A stretch of DNA of 36,862 nt from a bacterium. Lineage in GTDB: Bacteria; Electryoneota; AABM5-125-24; Hatepunaeales; Hatepunaeaceae. Below the pieces are notes generated by a model that searched no databases, was not told the DNA's origin, and saw only the letters and a program-made list of their open reading frames with translations. This document shows, in pieces, positions 16,301 through 24,721 of this stretch. Location of the stretch: NCBI GenBank assembly GCA_025774605.1, contig JALGVR010000011.1, positions 1 through 36,862 on the forward strand, read 5' to 3'. Position numbers and translations under genes: made by a program. The first letter of the stretch is position 1, and every line of letters begins with the position of its first letter.

Positions 16301-19300
16301 CTATTTCATCACCACCATCTTGCGGACCGCTGTTTTCCCCTCGTTCTCAAGACGGCAGATGTATATGCCGTTGGGCAGATTCGCGGCGTTAAACGACATC
16401 CGGTACTCACCGGCGGGTTGCCGCTCATCGACCAATGACACGACGCGCCGGCCGGTAATATCATAGACCGCCAGTTTGACATGTGACGCCCGTTCCACAC
16501 TGTAGGCGATATTCGTGGTCGCGTTGAACGGGTTGGGCCAGTTCTGCTCCAGACCGGACTTCAATGGAACTTCAGGAGCATGCGATGCCCGATCCCAGGA
16601 GACCCGCAGAGCCACCGGTATCGAGGTCATCCGCGCCAGGGCGTTATGGGTGAATTCGAGGATGACGCCGTATTCGCCGACATCGAGATCCCCCGTCTCG
16701 ATGTGAAGCTGGATATCGACCGATTCGCCGGCGTAGAGTGTGTCGGCGCGCGGCGAATAATCGAGCCAGCTCGCGTTGGGTCCCAGCTCGAAGACACCGG
16801 CCTGATCGCCGCCGGGATTGTCAAACAGGGCCGCCATCACCCACACCATATTGTTCCACTTGCTGGTGATACAGATGCCGCCGCGTCCCTTGTTGAGATG
16901 GTCCAGGAATGCGAGGTCGGTCAGGAAAGCAACGCTGCCATTGTCCGGATCCGCCTTGTAGATTGAAATATCCGGTATTTCCGGATCATCATTGATATCC
17001 TTTTCCGAGATTATATACAGGTTATACCCGTCGGGATCATCCTTGAACCAGGCAAGACCGTACATCCGGATATTGGCTTCATCCCTCGGATCGACCGGCC
17101 TGAAACGGTTGACGACCCGAAGCGTATCATCCACCAGCGCCATCTCAAATACGTCGTTGGTGATGCTGCTGGCGAAGAAATGACCGCTGTCCGGTTCGAC
17201 AATGATGTTTCTTATGGATCTGACGCGATCCGGCCACGCATAACTGGTGATTTGTTCGCCGCTTGCCGGGTCTACAACCAGCATCTCGTGCAGTCCGGTC
17301 GCCACGCAGTACAGGTTCTCATCGTAATATGCCATCTCCTGAATACCGTACCTGCCCGTAACGGGTTGAGCGATGGTATCAACCAACGTGCCGTAACTGT
17401 CGAAGATGTAAAAATAGTTGGTGTCCTCGCTGTTGTTACTGCCGGAGACGTACCAGCTATCCTCCACCCAGCAGATACCCGCCAACTTCGCATCGCCGGT
17501 ACTGTCCTGCGGGCTCAGGATCAAGCCCGTTGAATCCGAGGCATGCCACAGAAGCAGCGGATCCCACAGTTCATCGGGATCGTCGCGCGAGGTCGAGCCA
17601 CCGCCGTCCCCGGATCCGGCTCCCTCCTCATCAAGGATATAGTTAAATCGGCTGGTGTACTGCATGGTGCCGTTGCCGTCGTTACTGAGTTCGAAGGCAA
17701 AATCATAGTCGGCATCGGGATTCAATCCGAACCACAAGCCCTCCTCGGGAACATGGGGATTGAATTCGGGATGCAGCAGCCCGAAGTCGACCCGGATTGT
17801 GTCGTCCATGAGGATTTCAATGCCGGTCAGGGTCGAGTCGTTCCAGCCCCACTTGGAGGCGGTGAATTCATACAGGTGCAGGGTGTCGGCGAGCATCTCG
17901 TCGATGAAGTAATAACCCTCCTCGTCCGTAACCGTCGTATAGCCGTATGAAGTGGAGATATCGACGCCCTCCATCGGCTGCCCGGTCTCCACGTCGATCA
18001 CATACCCTTCAGAACATCCGGTATCGAAGCTGATCATGGTGGTAAACTTTATCGCCCGGGCGCTGTCAAGCGGTGCGGCGCCGGCGGTATAGTTGTTCCA
18101 GTAGGTGTATTCCAGCCCGTCATTCATGTCCGGATTGCCTATCCCCACCGTGGCGTAGGGCGTATCCCACAACTGGTTGCAGGAGCGGCGGTTTTCGACA
18201 TTGAGGTACTGGAAAATTATTTCGCCGTCGCCGGTGAAGGACGGATGGTACATCGGATCGTGCAGAATCGCCTCAAACGTCTCCAGACCGCCCACCTGAC
18301 CGCCCTGCTCCAGCCGGCGCATCCTGGACCACTCCACAATGAAGCGATGATTCTCCTCGTCGTACCAGGTGTAAATTCCGGAATCCTCCCTGGTGAGGAG
18401 GTCGTCCCAGAACGGCGCAACCATCGCCGGAGCCACCAGTCCCCCCGGTATGCGCCGGTTCACGGACGTGGCGAGATCAGGATAATTTCCCAGCGCCAGC
18501 CAGCCGTTGGTGCAGATTGTCACACGATCGAACTCTTCGCCGTAATAGACGAAGGTGAACGGCAGATCCATAACGATGTTATCATCCCGTTCGGCGCCGC
18601 TGTCGCTGAGGTCGGTATCTTCACCGGGTCCGTCTTGGCCGGGGTCTATCTCAACCCATTCGAAGACCGGGAAATCGAACCAGGACGTATCCGTATCATC
18701 CACGCACAAATAACCGTAGCCGTCGGGACCGAACGGCTTGTCCGACTCGGGCGGCTCGGCGTAAACCGGGAAGAACACCGTGTCCTGGAAGCCGTCATCC
18801 CCCTCCGTCAGCAGCGCCAGGTCAACCCGTTCTCCCCCCATGTGGTAAACCCTGGCGCTGATAGTGAAATAGCCGTCGGGGCTGGCCTCGGCGCCGATCT
18901 GGATGCCTTCGTCGATATGCCTGACGGCGTTGCCGGCCTCGGCGCTCTCCGTCAGCGAAACGAGTGAAACAGCGAGCGGGGGTGAATTTTTTTCACCGGA
19001 GTTCCTTAACGTAACCGTAAAATCGGCTGAACTTGCGCTGCGCAGAGGATCACCGTCCCATTCAAAGCCCGCCAGCTCGATCTGCGGGCCGACGACCGGA
19101 ATCCGCACCGCGCTCACCCAGCTCTCATCCCCCGCGGAAACCGTCAGATCAAACACGGCGTTTTGACCATGGGGGAAGCCGCCGCCGATCTCCACCACGA
19201 AGTCGGCGGTTACCGATTCGCCGCAGTCGGGAGCGGCTTCAAAGCTGACCGTGTCGGCGTCCGCGGCGACCGCCAGATTATGCAGCGCCGGCGACAACGC

Positions 19301-21574
19301 CGCGATCATCCGACCGCCGGGCCGTTCACCGCCGTAATTCACAATCTCCAGCGGCAGCTCAATGATCTCGGTCGGATTGGCGACACCATCGCCGTCACCC
19401 CGGCTGGCGCCCTCTTCGTCATCGTCGAGATCATCGGGAACAGAACCGGCGCCGATAAACGCGCCGGCCGCCTCGATATCGAACTCCTCCAGGTAGGGCA
19501 TCAGGTTGTGACCGCTGACGGTGAGTTGAATCTCCCCCTCTTCAGTCCATTCCGGATCGAGGTTGAATGTCGCGTGTCCGCTCTCATCGGTCATTTGAAC
19601 CAACTGGAATTCGTCGGGCTTGTACAGACAGACATGGACGTCCTGCGCGGGCAGATCCTCCTCAAGGTCGTACGCGACATTCACTTCGAACCTGGTCTCG
19701 CCCTGCCTGATCACGTCCGGATGATCAACGACCAGCGCCCGGGGGACGTCCGTGTACAGATCTGTAGCCGGATCGCCCATCAGGTTGTAGAGATATGTAT
19801 GCTGCAGCCAGTTTTCGTTCCCGGTATGCTGGTGTTCTGAATCGTCCCTGCCCGAGTAGCAGCGGTACAGGTCGAGCTTGCCGAGCATCAGCGCCCAGCC
19901 CTGCGTGTATATTCCGGCGGCGACGGGGCCGCGGACGATTCCGCAGGTGATAAGATTATTATAGGATGTGTGTGATGCTCCAGAGGCGCCGATCGATCCG
20001 ATCGATCCACCGTGGGGATTGCGCAGGAACCGTTCGGAATGATAGGCGTCCGATGAGATGTTTTCGCCGTAGTCACCGGTGTTGCAGGTGGCGATTATCG
20101 ATAAATTCAACATTTGATTGTTTCTGAGTCCATCGATCGCCGTAAACCGCTGACCGCCGAACTGCCCCATCCACAGATGACCGCGGAAGACGAAGAAGGA
20201 TATGCCGTTCTCTATCTCTGTTGGAATGAAGTTGGCTTCGTTCGCATTGGGGAAATACGCCTCGGCAACCTCGTCAAAATCGTGCCTGAGGAAGAGTTGC
20301 TTCGCCCAGCGGCACATGTCGATCGATGACCAGCCGCTGCGCTGATCGACGGACGTAACCGCCGCCCGTTTCTGCCAGCCCGCCTCATCGTCCTCGCCGA
20401 TGTAGGGATCAGATTCATACAGGATTATCTTGTCGAGGATGCCGTTCAACATATTGATGGAGTTGTAGCTGTACCTTCCCACCGCCACTTCGGGCAGGAT
20501 GTCATCCCCTTCGAGGCAGGCGAAATCATGATCGGATTCATAGGGCCAGTTGGACCTGCCGCGGTGATCGAAGTAGCCGAGTATGTAGTTGTTGCCACCC
20601 TCATGAGGGGCGTCTGCGACCAGCACGACGTATTCAGGTGGAACGTCCCATTCCTCGTAAGCCTCCTGAATCGCGCTTCGAATGTTGTTCTGCGCGGGGC
20701 CCTGCGCCCGCATGACATCAACCGTCCAGCCCATACGCCGCCGCCATTCGACCAGCGGCTCCAGGGCCTCCTCGACGTCGTTCCTGTTGGGGATGACATA
20801 GAGAATCGAGCCGCCAAGCCGGGGATCATCACGCCGGGGGGGAGGTGGATTCATCACCAACTGTGAGATCATCCTGTCAACGCTGGGCGATGGACGCGGG
20901 CGGTCGGGATTCTCAACCAGGTTCACCATGTTCTCATCGGAATTGAAATCGAGCTCAATGTCAACCGATTCCACGATCTCCATCTCGCCGCTGCGGGGGT
21001 TCCAGCGCAGGGGATTGATGATGATCGGGATGATCCTGTAGCCGCGCATGATGGCAGGCTTTCCCAGCCTGACTATTTCGGGGGGCCAAAAACCTTCGTA
21101 CTCGAGGCTCGCACGGTCTATGTACAGCTCACCGACGCGGGGATCGGGACTGTCCGCCTGCAGCGACTCAGGCTCACCCTCGCGCGCGGGAGCCTGTCGG
21201 GGAATGGGGTTGATACCCCGTTCGATCCTGGTTTTCAATCCACTTATGCGGAGACCGACGCCCGCCCGCGGCGGAATGAGCATGAACCTCGCCAGGCTCG
21301 GCAATTGCGGCCATCCCTCGGGGCCCGCATCAGATTCGCCCTCAATGACAAACCTGTCGTATTCTTCCTGATCGATGAGCAATCTATCGTGCGATAAATT
21401 ACCGAGATCGAATTTCAGGCGCGCGGACGATTCGTCCGCTTCCCTGAGGATTACATAATGATCGGTTGCGTCGGAAACATCCGGGAAACCGGTTATACCG
21501 AACGCCAGAGGCGCAAAAATCGCGGTAACCAGAATTGAAACGGAAACTGTGAGTTGAAGTCGATGCGGAATCAT
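16301..21574 (-). CDS. Secreted C25 (gingipain-like) cysteine peptidase with type IX-style sorting domain
   Basis: Very large secreted protein, 1757 residues from ATG 21574 (GGAGGGAAG just upstream; the longer frame starts in unlikely sequence). Order: signal peptide 1-26; gingipain-like propeptide region about 50-250; C25 peptidase about 260-640 with His466 in FRGHLWMG and Cys497 in IIATCNTGDY, 31 residues apart (gingipain R: His211/Cys244); a MGDPATDLY segment ending the catalytic unit; Ig-like regions about 650-950; a nidogen/beta-rich FTFVYYGEEFDRVTICTNGW segment near 1005; a carboxypeptidase-regulatory-like domain near 1190; a propeller-like region about 1300-1560; and a sorting domain about 1673-1757 (NWPNPFNATT, YDITGRRV, PNGIYICRL, ending KMVVMK). 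It is predicted to be exported through the inner membrane by Sec and through the outer membrane by a type IX system; no T9SS gene is in the window. Flanked by hairpins on both sides. Confidence 0.93.
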   Translation of the reverse strand: MIPHRLQLTVSVSILVTAIFAPLAFGITGFPDVSDATDHYVILREADESSARLKFDLGNLSHDRLLIDQEEYDRFVIEGESDAGPEGWPQLPSLARFMLIPPRAGVGLRISGLKTRIERGINPIPRQAPAREGEPESLQADSPDPRVGELYIDRASLEYEGFWPPEIVRLGKPAIMRGYRIIPIIINPLRWNPRSGEMEIVESVDIELDFNSDENMVNLVENPDRPRPSPSVDRMISQLVMNPPPPRRDDPRLGGSILYVIPNRNDVEEALEPLVEWRRRMGWTVDVMRAQGPAQNNIRSAIQEAYEEWDVPPEYVVLVADAPHEGGNNYILGYFDHRGRSNWPYESDHDFACLEGDDILPEVAVGRYSYNSINMLNGILDKIILYESDPYIGEDDEAGWQKRAAVTSVDQRSGWSSIDMCRWAKQLFLRHDFDEVAEAYFPNANEANFIPTEIENGISFFVFRGHLWMGQFGGQRFTAIDGLRNNQMLNLSIIATCNTGDYGENISSDAYHSERFLRNPHGGSIGSIGASGASHTSYNNLITCGIVRGPVAAGIYTQGWALMLGKLDLYRCYSGRDDSEHQHTGNENWLQHTYLYNLMGDPATDLYTDVPRALVVDHPDVIRQGETRFEVNVAYDLEEDLPAQDVHVCLYKPDEFQLVQMTDESGHATFNLDPEWTEEGEIQLTVSGHNLMPYLEEFDIEAAGAFIGAGSVPDDLDDDEEGASRGDGDGVANPTEIIELPLEIVNYGGERPGGRMIAALSPALHNLAVAADADTVSFEAAPDCGESVTADFVVEIGGGFPHGQNAVFDLTVSAGDESWVSAVRIPVVGPQIELAGFEWDGDPLRSASSADFTVTLRNSGEKNSPPLAVSLVSLTESAEAGNAVRHIDEGIQIGAEASPDGYFTISARVYHMGGERVDLALLTEGDDGFQDTVFFPVYAEPPESDKPFGPDGYGYLCVDDTDTSWFDFPVFEWVEIDPGQDGPGEDTDLSDSGAERDDNIVMDLPFTFVYYGEEFDRVTICTNGWLALGNYPDLATSVNRRIPGGLVAPAMVAPFWDDLLTREDSGIYTWYDEENHRFIVEWSRMRRLEQGGQVGGLETFEAILHDPMYHPSFTGDGEIIFQYLNVENRRSCNQLWDTPYATVGIGNPDMNDGLEYTYWNNYTAGAAPLDSARAIKFTTMISFDTGCSEGYVIDVETGQPMEGVDISTSYGYTTVTDEEGYYFIDEMLADTLHLYEFTASKWGWNDSTLTGIEILMDDTIRVDFGLLHPEFNPHVPEEGLWFGLNPDADYDFAFELSNDGNGTMQYTSRFNYILDEEGAGSGDGGGSTSRDDPDELWDPLLLWHASDSTGLILSPQDSTGDAKLAGICWVEDSWYVSGSNNSEDTNYFYIFDSYGTLVDTIAQPVTGRYGIQEMAYYDENLYCVATGLHEMLVVDPASGEQITSYAWPDRVRSIRNIIVEPDSGHFFASSITNDVFEMALVDDTLRVVNRFRPVDPRDEANIRMYGLAWFKDDPDGYNLYIISEKDINDDPEIPDISIYKADPDNGSVAFLTDLAFLDHLNKGRGGICITSKWNNMVWVMAALFDNPGGDQAGVFELGPNASWLDYSPRADTLYAGESVDIQLHIETGDLDVGEYGVILEFTHNALARMTSIPVALRVSWDRASHAPEVPLKSGLEQNWPNPFNATTNIAYSVERASHVKLAVYDITGRRVVSLVDERQPAGEYRMSFNAANLPNGIYICRLENEGKTAVRKMVVMK

Positions 21575-21805
21575 CTTCCCTCCGTCAGACTGCATTCCTG
21601 ATGGCTTCCCGAAACAGGGAGACAATCAGTTGGAATTTTGTACTTAGCCTTTTTAATTTAATCATAAATTGCCTCATAATGCAAATCTACTCCACGATAA
21701 ATGTGCCGTTAACGTATGTGACGCAATGTTAATTCCATCTGGTCCTCCTGCTCCCGCCGATTTAAATGTAAGTTTGATATCGATCCAATCACTTTATTTT
21801 CAAGA

Positions 21806-21885
21806 CTTGGAGGGCGGACATTCCTGTCCGCCCGGATGCAGGCAAAACTGATCCACGGGGTGGACAGGAATGTCCGCCCTCCAAG
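21806..21885. repeat. Perfect 24-bp inverted repeat (32-bp spacer)
   Basis: The left arm, 21806-21829, begins CTTGGAGGGCGG and ends CCTGTCC. The right arm, 21862-21885, is its exact reverse complement. The left arm also folds on itself (GGGCGGACA-TTCC-TGTCCGCCC, 21812-21833). It is the longest member of the GGACA/TGTCC repeat group and lies about 230 bp upstream of the C25 start. Confidence 0.85.
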
Positions 21886-21937
21886 CTGGAGTCAATAACA
21901 GACTTCAGCCATAATCCCTTCAGACGCCCTGCGGAAC

Positions 21938-21966
21938 TTGACTAATTGAACTAAATATGCTAATAT
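21938..21966 (+). promoter_or_regulatory. Candidate sigma-70-like promoter
   Basis: TTGACT (21938-21943), a 17-base spacer and TAATAT (21961-21966) resemble a -35/-10 pair (5/6 and 4/6 to E. coli consensus). It points toward the polyprenyl synthase gene, about 280 bp downstream, with the tandem repeat array in the would-be leader. Promoters of FCB bacteria often differ from this consensus, so support is weak. Confidence 0.3.
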
Positions 21967-22048
21967 ATGAAAGCATTAACGGAATACTGATTAAACATTG
22001 TCGTTGAATAAGGTGAATAATCTCGCTTTCATTCCCCTGCTGTTGGAG

Positions 22049-22164
22049 ATTCTTCACTTCGTTCAGAATGACGGAACAAGAACACGCAGAACGACAGAAC
22101 AAGAACACGCAGAACGATAGAACAAGAACACGCAGAGCGACAGAACAAGAACCCGCAGAATGAC
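22049..22164 (+). repeat. Hairpin repeat followed by 23-bp tandem array
   Basis: A hairpin-family copy at 22049-22072 (ATTCT, TCACTTCGTTC, AGAAT, GAC) is identical to 3361-3384. It is followed by four 23-bp units at 22073-22095, 22096-22118, 22119-22141 and 22142-22164, each containing GAACAAGAAC and ending CAGARYGAY. The unit ends copy the hairpin's own end (CAGAATGAC), the same layout as at 5233-5319. Confidence 0.8.
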
Positions 22165-22253
22165 CGGACGAGAACCTGCACTCGATATTCAGTGATCAGT
22201 TAAGGCTATCTAAGTATATTTAGGATATTCAGCAAGGAAACCGAAAGGCAAGG

Positions 22254-23351
22254 ATGCCGACAGATCCGTCCGAAGATTTTTTCACCGAGCTCGACAAGCG
22301 TTGTCATCTGATCCGCAGGTACATACTTGATGAAAGGTTTATCAGCCGTTTTCAGCCCGAAGATATACGCTGGGCGGTAACCGCCTATATACGATACGGC
22401 GGCAAGCGGCTGAGACCGGCAATACTCCTCTTCTCATGCGGTGCAGTGGGTGGAGATGAAAACATCGCCGTTCCCGCAGCCGCCGCCGTGGAGATATTCC
22501 ACACCTGGACGCTGGTCCATGATGATATCATCGACCGGGATCCGCTGCGCAGAGGTCAGGCGACCGTTCACCAGCATTATTGCGACCGGTGCCGGGAGAT
22601 AAATAACAATTACAAATTAACTCACGAAGAAGCAAAACACTACGGTACGTCAATAGCCATTCTGACCGGTGACATCCAGCACGGCTGGGGCATCAGCATG
22701 ATGGCTGAGCTCTCCACCCGGTTCGGAGTCGATCCGCTGGTCACGCTTGATCTGATCAACGAACTGGACACGAGCGTTTTGAACACCCTGGTCGAAGGTG
22801 AGGTGCTGGACATTCAGTTCTCGCAGTTGGATATTGATTCGCTGACGCCGCAGAAGATCGAGGATATGCTCTGGAAGAAGACAGGCGCGCTTTACGAATT
22901 CTGCGGTCGGGCGGGTGCTTCGATCGGGACGGGCAGGCGGGATGACCCGCAGGTTAATGCCGTGGCGAAATTCGCGGCATTGTGCGGGACGGCGTTTCAA
23001 CTTCAGGATGACATCCTGGGGGTTATCGGACAGGAGGAAACCCTCGGTAAACCGATCGGATCGGACCTGCGGGAGGGAAAACGGACCCTGGTGGTCTATA
23101 CCGCCTATCACAATGCCGGCGACAGGGAGCGCCGGCGTATCATGCGCGTCCTCGGCAACCAGAACGCCAGCGAAACGGATGTGCTGGAGACAATTAAACT
23201 GCTGCGCGACCTGGGCGGAATTGACAGCGTCGCCGCACGCGCCAAGACGCTTATCGAAGAGGCTCGACCGCTCCTGGATGCGATACCCGATTCCCCATAT
23301 CGTAATCTGCTTTATCAATGGGCGGACTTCCTCATCAACAGAGAATTTTAA
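22254..23351 (+). CDS. Polyprenyl diphosphate synthase (GGPPS/OPPS family)
   Basis: Trans-isoprenyl diphosphate synthase of 365 residues, making a C20 or longer chain from IPP and allylic diphosphates. Motifs: GGKRLRPAILL, first Asp-rich motif HDDIID (Asp90, 91, 94), RRGQATVH, KKTGALYEFCGRAG and second Asp-rich motif FQLQDDILG (Asp252, 253), then GKPIGSDLREGKRTL. Between TVHQHY and the AILTGD strand is an extra segment of about 20 residues with two cysteines (CDRCREINNNYKLTHEEAK) not found in the common enzymes. Chain length cannot be fixed. The start is ATG with AAGG directly upstream. HPr follows 14 bp downstream, so co-transcription is likely. Confidence 0.92.
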   Translation: MPTDPSEDFFTELDKRCHLIRRYILDERFISRFQPEDIRWAVTAYIRYGGKRLRPAILLFSCGAVGGDENIAVPAAAAVEIFHTWTLVHDDIIDRDPLRRGQATVHQHYCDRCREINNNYKLTHEEAKHYGTSIAILTGDIQHGWGISMMAELSTRFGVDPLVTLDLINELDTSVLNTLVEGEVLDIQFSQLDIDSLTPQKIEDMLWKKTGALYEFCGRAGASIGTGRRDDPQVNAVAKFAALCGTAFQLQDDILGVIGQEETLGKPIGSDLREGKRTLVVYTAYHNAGDRERRRIMRVLGNQNASETDVLETIKLLRDLGGIDSVAARAKTLIEEARPLLDAIPDSPYRNLLYQWADFLINREF

Positions 23352-23365
23352 CCTACGCTCGGAAT

Positions 23366-23632
23366 ATGGTCAGTGCAGAGGTAAAAATAACCAATAAACT
23401 CGGGCTCCACGCCCGACCGGCAACCAAGCTGGTAAGGACCGCCGCCAGCGGCAAGTCGGAGGTGTTCCTGGAGAAGAACGGGCAACGGATCAACGCACAG
23501 AGTATCCTGGGAGTAATGCTGCTGCAAGCCGAACAGGGATCAACTTTGAAGATAGAAGTAGTCGGCGAGGATGAACAGGACATCCTCAATTCACTGGTGG
23601 AGCTAATAAGGAGTAAATTCGGTGAAGAGTGA
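23366..23632 (+). CDS. HPr-family phosphocarrier protein
   Basis: 88 residues. His15 in NKLGLHARPA is the phosphorylation site for enzyme I, and Ser46 in INAQSILGVMLL is the HPr kinase site; both are at the canonical numbers, which supports ATG 23366 as the start. HPr carries phosphate in the PEP phosphotransferase system or serves as a regulator when sugar permeases are absent. No enzyme I, HPr kinase or EII gene is present in the window. It lies between polyprenyl synthase and a phosphoesterase on the same strand. Confidence 0.95.
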   Translation: MVSAEVKITNKLGLHARPATKLVRTAASGKSEVFLEKNGQRINAQSILGVMLLQAEQGSTLKIEVVGEDEQDILNSLVELIRSKFGEE

Positions 23633-23647
23633 ACCGGATCAGCGGAA

Positions 23648-24511
23648 TTGACCACCTGCTTTTTCGTATCCGACCTTCATGGGCGCATCGAACGATATCG
23701 CAAGTTGTTCGATAGAATCGCCTCGGAAAACCCTCAAATCGTTTTCATGGGCGGTGATCTCCTGCCGTCAGGAATGATGGCTGCCGTCTCAGGAAGTAAT
23801 GAACCCCCGGACTTCATCGACGGTTTCCTCACCCCGGAGCTGGTTAAGCTCAAGGATCGACTTGGTGACAACTACCCGCGCATCATGGTCATCCTCGGCA
23901 ACGATGATCCAAGATCCGAGGAGGAAGTCATCCTGGAGCTGTCTGCAAACGGGCTCATCGAATACATAGATAACCGTAGAACATCCATGGGCGAATTCGA
24001 CCTGTACGGTTACGCCTGCGTCCCCCCTACACCCTTCCGGCTCAAGGACCGGGAGCGATACGACGTCTCACGCTACACCGACCCGGGCCGCATCTCACCG
24101 GAGGAGGGAGTGCGCACCGCTCCGCTTCCCGACGGAAACCCGCGCTATGTTACAATCCAGAAGGATCTTGAAATCCTTACCGAAGGGAGAAACCTCGAAA
24201 AATCGGTCTTCCTGTTTCACGCACCTCCCTATGACACCAACCTTGACCGAGCCGCGTTGGACGGGATGATGGTTGAAGGTGTGCCGGTCGACGTACACAT
24301 CGGCAGCATCGCCGTCAAGCGGCTCATCCTTGCACGGCAGCCGCTGGTTACGATGCACGGTCATGTGCACGAATCGAGCGGGTTAACCGGGAAATGGCGG
24401 GATAAAATCGGTCGGACGAACTGTTATAATGCAGCCTACGATGGATCCGAACTGGCGCTCATCCGCTTCACCCTTGAAGAGCCGGATAAAGCCGTGAGGG
24501 AACTTATATAA
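23648..24511 (+). CDS. Metallophosphoesterase, calcineurin-like
   Basis: 287 residues. Dinuclear metal site motifs: SDLHGR (Asp9, His11), MGGDLLP (Asp37), LGNDDPR (about 85-89), FHAPPYDTNLD, and MHGHVHESSG near 237-242. The start must be TTG 23648, because the HPr stop lies in the same frame 15 bp upstream and no other start codon exists before the SDLHG motif; GGA at 23636-23638 is a modest ribosome binding site. The substrate is unknown; it could be a phosphodiester or nucleotide. It ends at 24511, next to the composite repeat and a convergent gene. Confidence 0.9.
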   Translation: MTTCFFVSDLHGRIERYRKLFDRIASENPQIVFMGGDLLPSGMMAAVSGSNEPPDFIDGFLTPELVKLKDRLGDNYPRIMVILGNDDPRSEEEVILELSANGLIEYIDNRRTSMGEFDLYGYACVPPTPFRLKDRERYDVSRYTDPGRISPEEGVRTAPLPDGNPRYVTIQKDLEILTEGRNLEKSVFLFHAPPYDTNLDRAALDGMMVEGVPVDVHIGSIAVKRLILARQPLVTMHGHVHESSGLTGKWRDKIGRTNCYNAAYDGSELALIRFTLEEPDKAVRELI

Positions 24512-24518
24512 CCAAGGT

Positions 24519-24697
24519 GCGCAGACAGGAGCAGTGTGTCCGGGAATAGCAAATTGTCTTGGGATTCATCATTCCAACGGAAGTTGGAATCCAGTGAAGT
24601 TACTGATACTACGTGTGTTACTGGATTCCATCTTTCGATGGAATGATGAAGTTTGGTGCGTTTTTCTCATTCTCGGACAGACAGGGAGTGTCCGCGC
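24519..24697 (-). repeat. Composite palindromic element, copy B (about 180 bp)
   Basis: The reverse complement of this 179-bp block aligns along its length with 4188-4388, apart from about 22 bases missing from one hairpin. The ends are GCGCAGACA (24519) and TGTCCGCGC (to 24697). The two inner hairpins are intact: ATTCCAAC-GGAA-GTTGGAAT near 24570-24589 and the reverse of ATTCCATC-GAAA-GATGGAAT near 24625-24645. It fills the gap between two convergent genes almost exactly, so it may also stop transcription from both sides. No flanking direct duplication was evident by eye. Confidence 0.75.
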
Positions 24698-24721
24698 TCC
24701 CCCTCCCATCGTTCCCGAATC

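Larger units (their letters stand above)
21575..22253. other. Repeat-rich divergent intergenic region
   Basis: 679 bp between the divergent C25 and polyprenyl synthase genes. It holds the 24-bp inverted repeat (21806-21885), a possible promoter (21938-21966) and a hairpin plus 23-bp tandem array (22049-22164). Small open frames here (for example 21669-21851) run through repeats and lack ribosome binding sites. The 21600-21800 stretch is AT-rich and may contain the C25 promoter, but no clear -35/-10 pair was picked out. Confidence 0.8.
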
